Below, in pieces: positions 26,871 through 34,288 of a stretch of DNA of 64,000 nt. The notes under the pieces were generated by a model that searched no databases, was not told where the DNA came from, and saw nothing but the letters and a program-made list of their open reading frames with translations. Numbering within the stretch: position 1 is the stretch's first letter; each line of letters starts with the position of its first letter. The stretch comes from SHVZ01 sp041906305 (GTDB lineage Bacteria > Pseudomonadota > Alphaproteobacteria > SHVZ01), in assembly GCA_041906305.1 (NCBI GenBank), contig JAYRJL010000002.1, positions 744,001 through 808,000 on the forward strand. The letters run 5' to 3'. A program made the position numbers and the translations under genes.

Positions 26871-27725
26871 TCAACTCCGGCGGCGGAACGTCAATGTCGC
26901 GACGGCGACGCCAAGCATGACAAGCGCGGCGCCGGCCAGCCGTTCAGGCCCAAATCGCTCGCCGAACACCAGCGCCGACGAGGCCATGCCGAAGATCGGG
27001 ATCAGCAACGCGTAGGGGCTCACCGCTGCCATCGGGTAGAGCGACAGGAGACGCCCCCAGGCGACATAGCCGAACCAGGTCGAGACCACCGCGAGGTAGA
27101 GAAGCGATCCCACGTCGCGCCAGCCGGTCCGCAGGATCGCGCCGAGAATGTCGCCTTCGAGGAAGAACGATGCGATCAGCGCCGGGATCGGCGGCACCAG
27201 GCTGAGCCAGAGGGTCAGTGCGAAGCGGTCCACGGGACCGATGCTCTTCTGCATGACGTTGCCGATGGCCCAGCTCGCCGCGGCCGCCAGCGTCATCAGG
27301 AATCCCACCACCGTCATCGTCGCGTCCACCGTGGTCGCGACGAGAACGAGCCCCGCGAACGCCACGCCGCCGCCGACGACCTGCCGCGCGGTCGCCTTTT
27401 CGCCGAGCGCGATCATCGCGAAGGCGGGCGTCAGGAAGGCTTGGCTCTGCATCAGGATCGACGCCATGCCCGGCGTCATCCCGAGCTCCATGCCCGCGAA
27501 CAGAAATGCGAACTGCAGGACGAACATGAACAACGACAGGGTCAGGAGGCGCGGCCAGGAAATCGCCGGGCGCGGAACCAGCAGCGCCGGCGCCGCCGAG
27601 ATCGCGAAGCGGAGCGCGATCAGCAGCAGCGGCGGGTATGCATCGAGCCCCCAACGGATGGCGACGAAGTTGCATCCCCAGAGAGCGGCGACAAGGACGG
27701 CGAGCGCGACGTGGCGAAGCGGCAT
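26871..27725 (-). CDS. EamA/DMT-family transporter
   Basis: Membrane permease of the drug/metabolite transporter superfamily, 284 residues, about ten helices arranged as two EamA repeats (near 1-135 and 145-280). The first helix LAVLVAALWGCNFVAIRWGL is diagnostic. I chose the ATG at 27725, which places MPLRH directly before helix 1; a GTG at 27764 would add 13 residues, and neither has a clear ribosome site. It probably exports an amino acid or metabolite; substrate unknown. Confidence 0.88.
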   Translation of the reverse strand: MPLRHVALAVLVAALWGCNFVAIRWGLDAYPPLLLIALRFAISAAPALLVPRPAISWPRLLTLSLFMFVLQFAFLFAGMELGMTPGMASILMQSQAFLTPAFAMIALGEKATARQVVGGGVAFAGLVLVATTVDATMTVVGFLMTLAAAASWAIGNVMQKSIGPVDRFALTLWLSLVPPIPALIASFFLEGDILGAILRTGWRDVGSLLYLAVVSTWFGYVAWGRLLSLYPMAAVSPYALLIPIFGMASSALVFGERFGPERLAGAALVMLGVAVATLTFRRRS

Positions 27726-27767
27726 GCCGCGGAAATGACGGAGTTCGCCTGCGGACGCAAGCACCGA

Positions 27768-28718
27768 TCATTTGATGCGACGGACCGTCACGCGATCGCT
27801 GCCGGATTCCGCGATCCAGATCTCGCGGCCGCGCGACACGATCTGTCGGGCATTGGCGAAGGGCTGGGAAAAGCCAAAGGTCTGAAATGTGCCGAGCTCC
27901 GGATCGAGGCGGACGACCGCGTTGGTCCCGAAGTCGCTGATCCAGACGCCGCCCTCGCCGGCCGCATGGACGGCGAAGGCCCGTGAGCGCGGTCCCGGCA
28001 TCCGCAACGTCTTCCATGCCCTGGTGACCGCGTCCCATCTGCTCAGTCGGCCGATGTTCCACTCGGTCACGTAGAGATTCCCCCGCGCATCGACAGCGAG
28101 ACGCCGCGGGCCTTGCCATGGTGTCGGCGGAGCGAGCCGCTCGAAGGCGCCGGTCTCCGCATCGATCAGGCCGACGAAGCCCTCGACCATCGAAAGGAAA
28201 GCGAGCCCCGACGACGACGGCACGAGGCTGGCGGCACCCGGTGCTTCCCACAGGCGGATCTCGCCGCTGGCCGGATCGAGTCGGCCGAGCACGCCCGTCT
28301 GTCCGGTGAACCAGAGACGCTGCCGGGCGTCGAAGGCGACCGCGTTCAGCTCGGCATATCCAGCGCTCTCCGGCAGCGGCGAGGACGCGACTTCGCGGCT
28401 CCGCGGATCGACCCGCATCAGCGCGTTCCGGCCGCCGTCGGCGACCCAGGGTACGCCTGCGCGATCGAGAGCCACACCGGCGGGCGCCGAACCGTCGCCG
28501 AGCCTGATTTGGTCGACGATACCGGTCTTCGGATCGAGGCGCGCAAGGACACCAGCCAGCTGCAGCACGACCCACACCGGACCACCGTCTGCGGGATCGA
28601 CGGCGAGCGCGACGGCACCCGACTCCCGGGGCAGCGCGAACTCGCGCGTCTCGACCTCCAGCGCCTGGGCGGTGGTGGCGACAAAAATCAGAGCGGCCGC
28701 GAGCGACACGAAGCGCAG
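27768..28718 (-). CDS. Exported Vgb/streptogramin-lyase-like beta-propeller protein
   Basis: About 316 residues with an N-terminal signal peptide (RFVSLAAALIFVATTAQA, cleavage near AQA-LE). After it come about seven repeats of the form GxPWVxDxGxNxLxRxDPxT, the blade pattern of virginiamycin B lyase and other six- or seven-bladed propellers. The periplasmic location argues against antibiotic lyase activity. The start is unusual: AAGGGAGG is followed after seven bases by CTG (28718), and the first GTG is at 28709; no in-frame ATG exists. CTG keeps an arginine in the signal n-region, so I prefer it. Confidence 0.7.
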   Translation of the reverse strand: MRFVSLAAALIFVATTAQALEVETREFALPRESGAVALAVDPADGGPVWVVLQLAGVLARLDPKTGIVDQIRLGDGSAPAGVALDRAGVPWVADGGRNALMRVDPRSREVASSPLPESAGYAELNAVAFDARQRLWFTGQTGVLGRLDPASGEIRLWEAPGAASLVPSSSGLAFLSMVEGFVGLIDAETGAFERLAPPTPWQGPRRLAVDARGNLYVTEWNIGRLSRWDAVTRAWKTLRMPGPRSRAFAVHAAGEGGVWISDFGTNAVVRLDPELGTFQTFGFSQPFANARQIVSRGREIWIAESGSDRVTVRRIK

Positions 28719-28758
28719 CGTCGATCCTCCCTTAGGAGCGATGCTACCATGGCGGCCG

Positions 28759-29994
28759 ATGGACCTTTCACCCGACGAACGACGGATCGCCGACGGCGCC
28801 GAAGGCGCGGCCAAGGCTATGGCGATGCGGCTGGTCGCCGAGACCGGACGGCTGCTCGGAGCCGGGCGCCTCCTGCCTATCACCTCCTCCCATGTCGACG
28901 GCTGCCTCTACCATGGCGACTCCGGCACCCACTTCGCCGAACAGCTGGTGGCCGACGGCGGCAAGGTCGCGGTGCCGACGACGCTCAATGTCGGCGCGCT
29001 CGACCTGCTGCATCCCGACCGCGTGAAGGGCGACGCGCATCACCGCGAGATGTCACTCCGGATGATGCGCGCCTACGAGACGCTCGGCTGCCGTCCGACC
29101 TGGACTTGCGCGCCCTACCAGGCCGGCCATCGCCCGAACGTCGGCGCGCACGTCGCCTGGGGCGAGTCAAACGCCGTCGCCTTCTGCAACTCGGTTCTGG
29201 GCGCCCGCACCAACCGTTACGGCGACTTCCTCGACATCGCCTGCGCTCTCGTCGCACGCGCGCCGGACCACGGGCTGCACAAACCCGAGAACCGCCGTGC
29301 GACCGTCGTCGTTGATACGTCTGCCCTCTCGCCCGCTCTCCGTGGCGCCGATGTCTTCTACCCGGTGCTCGGCACCTGGCTCGGCGCCGAGATCGGTTCG
29401 GAAATCGCCGCGATCGACGGATTGCCTGCGAAGCAGAGCGAGGACCGGCTCAAGGCACTCGGCGCCGCCGCCGCGTCAGCCGGCGCGGTCGGTCTCTTCC
29501 ACGTCGTCGGGTCGACGCCGGAAGCGCCGACGCTGGCCGCCGCGACGCAAGGAGGATCGACACGCACGATCCGCCTCACGCCGGATATGGTTCGTGCCGC
29601 GCGCGACCGCCTCTCGACCGCGGGAGACGGCGCGATCGATTGCGTGGCCCTCGGCAGCCCGCATTTCAGCGAGGCCGAATTCGCCGATCTCGCACGGCTC
29701 GCCGCCGGTCGGCGTTTCAAGGTGCCTGTCTATGTCTGCACGCGACGCGACCTGGTCGAGCGCACCGATCTTTCAGCCCTCGAAGCCGCCGGCGCGGTGA
29801 TCGTCGCCGACACCTGCGTGGTCGTGACGCCGATCCTGCCCGCGACCGGCGGCACGCTGATGACCAACTCCGGCAAGTTCGCCCACTACGGTCCGGCAAA
29901 CCTCGGCTACGAAGTCGTGTACGGCAGCCTGGAAGACTGCGTCGCCTCCGCGATCGAAGGCCGTGTCGTTCGCGACGAGCGGGTGTGGCGATGA
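28759..29994 (+). CDS. Aconitase X catalytic subunit (DUF521; putative cis-3-hydroxyproline dehydratase large subunit)
   Basis: 411 residues with the aconitase X catalytic fold. ITSSHVDGCLYHGDSGTHFAE is close to the start, CAPYQAGHRPNVGAHVAWGESNAVAFCNSVLGARTNR holds cysteine and Ser/Asn ligands of the Fe-S site, and another conserved cysteine occurs in VADTCVVV. Bacterial two-subunit aconitase X proteins are known as cis-3-hydroxy-L-proline dehydratases, while archaeal ones dehydrate phosphomevalonate; the bacterial role is the likelier. ATG at 28759 gives the family's usual DLSPDE N-terminus; an in-frame ATG at 28741 is possible. It overlaps the small-subunit gene by four bases. Confidence 0.85.
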   Translation: MDLSPDERRIADGAEGAAKAMAMRLVAETGRLLGAGRLLPITSSHVDGCLYHGDSGTHFAEQLVADGGKVAVPTTLNVGALDLLHPDRVKGDAHHREMSLRMMRAYETLGCRPTWTCAPYQAGHRPNVGAHVAWGESNAVAFCNSVLGARTNRYGDFLDIACALVARAPDHGLHKPENRRATVVVDTSALSPALRGADVFYPVLGTWLGAEIGSEIAAIDGLPAKQSEDRLKALGAAAASAGAVGLFHVVGSTPEAPTLAAATQGGSTRTIRLTPDMVRAARDRLSTAGDGAIDCVALGSPHFSEAEFADLARLAAGRRFKVPVYVCTRRDLVERTDLSALEAAGAVIVADTCVVVTPILPATGGTLMTNSGKFAHYGPANLGYEVVYGSLEDCVASAIEGRVVRDERVWR

Positions 29995-30398
29995 TGCTCT
30001 CGGGTGAAACACTTGTCGCCGGCACCGGCGCCGGCACGATCCTCCGCATCGATCACCCGATCAGCTTCTGGGGCGGCATCGATCCCAAGACCGCCAAGGT
30101 CACCGACCCGCGCCATCCCCGCCACGGCGCATGCCTGACGGGACATGTGGTCGCGATCGCGGAGTTGCGCGGATCGAGCTCGTCCTCGGCCGTGCTGCTC
30201 GAGCTGATTCACGCGAAAATCGCGCCCGCGGCGATCCTGCTGCGCGACACCGATGCGATCCTGGCCCTGGGCGCCCTGGTGGCCCGCGAAATGGGATACG
30301 GCGACCTGGCGATGGTAAAATTGCCGCCGGACGCGTTCGCCCTTCTCACCGAGGGCCGCCATGCCCATGTGGAAGGGCCGCGCGTCACCCTCGGCTGA
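29991..30398 (+). CDS. Aconitase X swivel-domain subunit (DUF126)
   Basis: The small 135-residue subunit carrying the swivel domain of aconitase X. LSFWGGIDPKTAKV-type sequence (here ISFWGGIDPKTAKVTDPRHP) and GSSSSSAVLLELI are the substrate-binding hallmarks; the serine run is the phosphate/carboxylate-binding site in the family. The start overlaps the large-subunit stop (ATGATGA), giving 1:1 synthesis. A complete two-subunit enzyme is therefore present. Confidence 0.85.
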   Translation: MMLSGETLVAGTGAGTILRIDHPISFWGGIDPKTAKVTDPRHPRHGACLTGHVVAIAELRGSSSSSAVLLELIHAKIAPAAILLRDTDAILALGALVAREMGYGDLAMVKLPPDAFALLTEGRHAHVEGPRVTLG

Positions 30399-30410
30399 GG
30401 AGTTCCGCTG

Positions 30411-31367
30411 ATGAACGATCCGTTCGCCGACCCTCAGGTCCGCCCGCGCTACACGGGCGTGCCGACCTTCATGCGGGCACCCTTCGTCGAGGACTGGCGG
30501 GGCATCGATATCGGCCTGATCGGCGTCCCCTTCGACGGCGGCGTCACCAACCGCACCGGCGCCCGGCACGGACCGCGCGAGGTCCGGAACATGTCGAGCT
30601 TCATGCGGAAGATGAACCAGTCGACGAAGGTGGCGCCTTTCGACATCTGCCGCGTCGCCGATCTCGGCGATGCGTGGGTCAGGAGCCCCTACCACCTCGT
30701 CAGCAGCCTGGAAGAGATCGCCAGCTTCTATGCCAAGGTGAACGACTCGGGCATCTCGCCGGTCTCCTGCGGCGGCGATCACTCGGTGACGCTGCCGATC
30801 TTCCGCGGCATCGCCAAGGACCGGCCGGTCGGCATGGTGCATTTCGACGCGCACTGCGACACCGGCGACGACTACCTGGGCTCGCGCTTCCATCACGGCG
30901 CGCCGTTCCGCCGTGCGGTCGAGGAAGGCCTGCTCGATCCCAGACGCACGATCCAGATCGGAATCCGGGGATCGCTCAACGATCCGGACCTGTGGAAGTT
31001 CAGCCACGACTCCGGCATGCGCGTGATCTACATGGACGAGTTCTACGAACTCGGGCCCAAGGGCGCGATCGCCGAGGCACGCCGCATCGTCGGCGACGGC
31101 CCCACCTATGTCAGCTTCGACGTCGACGGCCTCGATCCGGTCTACGCGCCCGGCACGGGCACGCCTGAGGTCGGGGGCTTTTCGACCGTTGAGGCGCTGA
31201 TCATGCTGCGCGGCCTGCAGGGCCTCAACCTCGTCGGCGGCGATGTGGTCGAAGTCGCCCCGCCCTTCGACCAGACGGGCAACACCGCCCTGGTCGGCGC
31301 CACGGTCATGTTCGAGATTCTCTGCCTCGTCGCCGACGCGGTCGCGAAAAGACGCAAGATGGCCTGA
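30411..31367 (+). CDS. Ureohydrolase (agmatinase/guanidino-acid hydrolase family)
   Basis: Mn-dependent ureohydrolase, 318 residues. All metal-binding motifs are intact: GGDHSVTLPIF (His), FDAHCDTGDD (Asp-His-Asp) and SFDVDGLDPVYAPGTGTPE (Asp-x-Asp). Agmatinase, guanidinobutyrase and related guanidino hydrolases share these, so the substrate is open; the extended N-terminus YTGVPTFMRAPFVEDW favours agmatinase-like enzymes. It starts 12 bases after the aconitase X genes with GAGGAG upstream and is followed by a terminator, so the three genes form an operon of nitrogen-compound breakdown. Confidence 0.88.
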   Translation: MNDPFADPQVRPRYTGVPTFMRAPFVEDWRGIDIGLIGVPFDGGVTNRTGARHGPREVRNMSSFMRKMNQSTKVAPFDICRVADLGDAWVRSPYHLVSSLEEIASFYAKVNDSGISPVSCGGDHSVTLPIFRGIAKDRPVGMVHFDAHCDTGDDYLGSRFHHGAPFRRAVEEGLLDPRRTIQIGIRGSLNDPDLWKFSHDSGMRVIYMDEFYELGPKGAIAEARRIVGDGPTYVSFDVDGLDPVYAPGTGTPEVGGFSTVEALIMLRGLQGLNLVGGDVVEVAPPFDQTGNTALVGATVMFEILCLVADAVAKRRKMA

Positions 31368-31373
31368 TCCACG

Positions 31374-31409
31374 CCCCGTCGGATCGGATTTCCGACCCGA
31401 CAGGGTTTT
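31374..31409 (+). terminator. Rho-independent terminator after the aconitase X-ureohydrolase operon
   Basis: Arms 31374-31388 and 31391-31405 pair over 15 positions with two mismatches (CCCCGTCGGATCGGA against TCCGACCCGACAGGG), followed directly by TTTT at 31406-31409. It begins seven bases after the ureohydrolase stop. The tight centre means the innermost pairs will open. Confidence 0.75.
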
Positions 31410-31453
31410 GCTAGCGTCCTAGAAAAGTCGACGCCAGCAACGGGAGGATCATC

Positions 31454-33001
31454 ATGACTCTGCGCGCATTGCGTGTCGCACTCGCCGCGGCCGCCTCGCT
31501 CACCTTCATCGCCTCGGCCCACGCGCAGAAGCGCGGCGGCGACCTCATCTTCCTGCAGCAGTCGACGCCGCCCACACTGGATGGAGCGATCTCCACCGAG
31601 CAGGCCGTCCGCAACGTTGCCATGCATCTCTTCGAGATGCTGGTGACGCGCGACGAGGGGTCGAACCCAATTCCAGACCTCGCCTCCAAATTCGAGGAAA
31701 GCGCCGACGGCCTGACCTACACCTTCACGCTCCGCCAGGGCGTGAAATTCCACAACGGCAAGGAGATGACCAGCGAGGACGCCAAGGCCAGCGTCGAGCG
31801 TTACGGCCGCGTCGGCTTCGATCGCGCCGACTTCACCAAGATCAAGTCGGTCGCCGCGCCTGACAAATACACGCTGACGATCACGCTCGCCGACCGCGTT
31901 CCGAGCTTCATCGAGCAGCTGAGCTCGCCCCGCGCACCGATGATCATCATCCCTGCCGAGGAAGCCTCGAAGGAGGCCAACAAGATCAACCCGATCGGCA
32001 CCGGGCCCTTCCAGCTCGTCGAGTTCGTGCCGGACAGCCACATCAAGATGAAGCGGTTCGAGGACTACAAGGCGAACGAAGGCACCGGCGAGCGCAACGG
32101 CTTCTCCGGCAAGAAGATCGCCTATGTCGACACGGTGACGTTCCGCATCGTGCCCGAGGCGAACGCCCGCGTCGCGGCGATGGAGACGCGCGCCGGCCAC
32201 TTCTCGGAGTCTGTACCGAACCAGACGGCGAAGCGGCTCAAGGACAGCAAGGACATCCAGATCGTCACGATGATGCCCTGGAGCATGGCCTTCGCGATCC
32301 TGAACGCCGGACCGGCCGGCGGCGGAACCGCGAAGCTCGGCGTGCGCCGCGCGATCCAGGCCGCGATCGATGCCGACGAGATCATGCTGGTCTCCACCGA
32401 CGGCGTGTACCGCCTCGACCACGCCTTCAACTACCCCGAGAGCCAGTACTTCTCGGCCGACGTCGGCAAGGCGGTCTACAACCAGGCCAATCCCGCGAAG
32501 GCGAAGCAGCTTCTCGCCGAGGCCGGCTACAAGGATGAGGAAATCATCATCCTCACGACCTCGCAGATCGCGATCGTCAAGGCTCAGGCCGAGATCGCGG
32601 CCGAGCAGCTCAAGGCCGCCGGCATGAAGGCCAGGGTCGCGGTCTACGACACGCCCGGCTACATCGCCCAGGCCGGAAAGCCCGACGGCTGGAACATCTA
32701 CATCGGCGAGTTCGGCCTGGCGCCGGCGATCGGTCCCTATGGCCTCCCCAACTTCTGGACCGGTCCTAAGAACTGGCAGAAGCTGGAGGATCCGGCGCTC
32801 GAGAAGGCGTTCAACGAGCTCAAGAGCAAGCCGACGCTGGCGGAGCGGAAGGCCGCGGCCGATGCCTTCTATGCGCGGGTGACCGACCAAGCGTACGCGA
32901 TCAAGCTGGGCGACAACGGCCTGCTGCAGGCCGTGCGGAGCGAGGTGAAGAACTTCAAGCCCTACCGCATTCCCCGGGCCTGGGGCGTGTGGCTCGAGTA
33001 G
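31454..33001 (+). CDS. Peptide/nickel-type ABC transporter substrate-binding protein (SBP_bac_5)
   Basis: Periplasmic binding protein, 515 residues, with signal peptide about 1-25 (LAAAASLTFIASAHA, cut before QKRGG). The family 5 signature is LVTRDEGSNPIPDLASKFEESADGLTYTFTLRQGVKFHNG. GGGAGG lies eight bases before the ATG. No permease or ATPase genes adjoin it; the dppBCDF operon at 3109-7098 lacks a binding protein and could be its partner. A terminator upstream separates it from the ureohydrolase. Confidence 0.92.
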   Translation: MTLRALRVALAAAASLTFIASAHAQKRGGDLIFLQQSTPPTLDGAISTEQAVRNVAMHLFEMLVTRDEGSNPIPDLASKFEESADGLTYTFTLRQGVKFHNGKEMTSEDAKASVERYGRVGFDRADFTKIKSVAAPDKYTLTITLADRVPSFIEQLSSPRAPMIIIPAEEASKEANKINPIGTGPFQLVEFVPDSHIKMKRFEDYKANEGTGERNGFSGKKIAYVDTVTFRIVPEANARVAAMETRAGHFSESVPNQTAKRLKDSKDIQIVTMMPWSMAFAILNAGPAGGGTAKLGVRRAIQAAIDADEIMLVSTDGVYRLDHAFNYPESQYFSADVGKAVYNQANPAKAKQLLAEAGYKDEEIIILTTSQIAIVKAQAEIAAEQLKAAGMKARVAVYDTPGYIAQAGKPDGWNIYIGEFGLAPAIGPYGLPNFWTGPKNWQKLEDPALEKAFNELKSKPTLAERKAAADAFYARVTDQAYAIKLGDNGLLQAVRSEVKNFKPYRIPRAWGVWLE

Positions 33002-33031
33002 CGGATATCAGCCTCCAAGGAGAATAGCCGG

Positions 33032-34288
33032 ATGGTGCGGCCCAATATCGTGCTGATCATGCCGGATCAGCAGCGGGCGGACTCGCTCGGGTGCTACGGC
33101 AACGTCTTCACCAAGACGCCCGAGGTGGACCGGATGGCCCGCGAAGGCGTGCGCTTCACCCGCGCCTATACGACATGGCCGGTCTGCACGCCGGCGCGCG
33201 GCTCGATGTGGAGCGGCACATATCCGCACAAGCACAAGCTGATCGACAACGTCTACGGCGTCGACGACGCCTTCGCGACGCTCGCCGGCGTCAAGACCAC
33301 GCTGTTCGATGTGCTGAAGGCCGCCGGCTATACCACCGCCCATTTCGGCAAGTGGCATCTCGGCGAGAAGCAGCCGAAATACTTCGACGTCTGGGAAGAG
33401 ACGTTCAACTCTCGTGTCCATCATTGGATCGGCGGCGTCGACGGCGGGGTGTGGCGGCCGGGCCTGCAGACCGACCGCTGCATCCAGTTCATCAGGTCGC
33501 GAAAGGCGGGCGACGCGCCCTTCTGCATGGTGCAGGGCTACTACCCGCCGCACGATCCCTACACCGCGCCAAAGGAATTCTACCGGCACTATCGCGACAA
33601 GGGAGTGCCCTTCGCCGGCTATTACGCCGGCGTCAGCGCGATCGACTACGAGACCGGGCGCATCCTCGACGCGCTCGACTCGACCGGCCAGCGCCACAAC
33701 ACTCTGGTCGTCTTCTTCGCCGACCATGGCGACACCTTCTTCTATCGCGCCGACGGCGAGCACAAGTTCGTCTGCACTGACGACTCGATCCATATCCCGT
33801 TCGTGATGAGCTGGCCGGCGGTTATCCCGCCCAACACGATGAACGACCGCATGGTCGGCCTGCACGACCTCATGCCGACGGTGTTGGATGCCTGCGGCGT
33901 TGCGCCTCCGGAAGGCATGCACGGCAAGAGCGCGCTGCCGCTCGCCCGAGGCGAGAACGCGGCCTGGCGCGACTTCCATTACGTGCAGAACCGAACGCAT
34001 GTGCGCCGGATCACGCAACGCAGCTACCACACCGACGACTGGAAGCTGATCGCCAGCGTCGAGGGCGGCGAGCACGCGCTTTTCGACCTGAAGCGCGATC
34101 CCGAGGAGGAATGGGACCTGTTCCTGACGCCGCGGAAGGATGTCATGGACCGCTTCCGCGACGAGCCCAGCCACGCGCCTAAGGCGCGCGAGCTGGCGAG
34201 CGCCATGCGCAGCTATGCCCAGTCGATCGACGATTCAGAAGGCGTCGCGATCGCCGACCGCGCGCTCGAAGCGCTCGCCGGCCGCTAG
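33032..34288 (+). CDS. Sulfatase-family hydrolase
   Basis: Alkaline-phosphatase superfamily enzyme, 418 residues. The N-terminal metal site is NIVLIMPDQQRADSLGC; the formylglycine signature is CTPARGSMWSG (Cys near 56, in the CxPxR pattern). The metal-binding FADHGDTFF (near 235) is present. No signal peptide is visible, so it is probably cytoplasmic, like choline-sulfatases and phosphonate monoester hydrolases. Activity needs conversion of the cysteine to formylglycine by a maturase not in the window. It sits 30 bases after the binding protein gene with AAGGAG upstream and may act on the imported compound. Confidence 0.87.
   Translation: MVRPNIVLIMPDQQRADSLGCYGNVFTKTPEVDRMAREGVRFTRAYTTWPVCTPARGSMWSGTYPHKHKLIDNVYGVDDAFATLAGVKTTLFDVLKAAGYTTAHFGKWHLGEKQPKYFDVWEETFNSRVHHWIGGVDGGVWRPGLQTDRCIQFIRSRKAGDAPFCMVQGYYPPHDPYTAPKEFYRHYRDKGVPFAGYYAGVSAIDYETGRILDALDSTGQRHNTLVVFFADHGDTFFYRADGEHKFVCTDDSIHIPFVMSWPAVIPPNTMNDRMVGLHDLMPTVLDACGVAPPEGMHGKSALPLARGENAAWRDFHYVQNRTHVRRITQRSYHTDDWKLIASVEGGEHALFDLKRDPEEEWDLFLTPRKDVMDRFRDEPSHAPKARELASAMRSYAQSIDDSEGVAIADRALEALAGR

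Noticed and set aside
27768..28718. Streptogramin (virginiamycin B) lyase resistance
   Set aside because: A signal peptide would send it to the periplasm, and the propeller repeats alone do not show lyase activity.
28306..28758. N-terminal extension of the aconitase X large subunit
   Set aside because: It runs opposite the propeller gene, has no family similarity, and the family's usual N-terminus begins at 28759.
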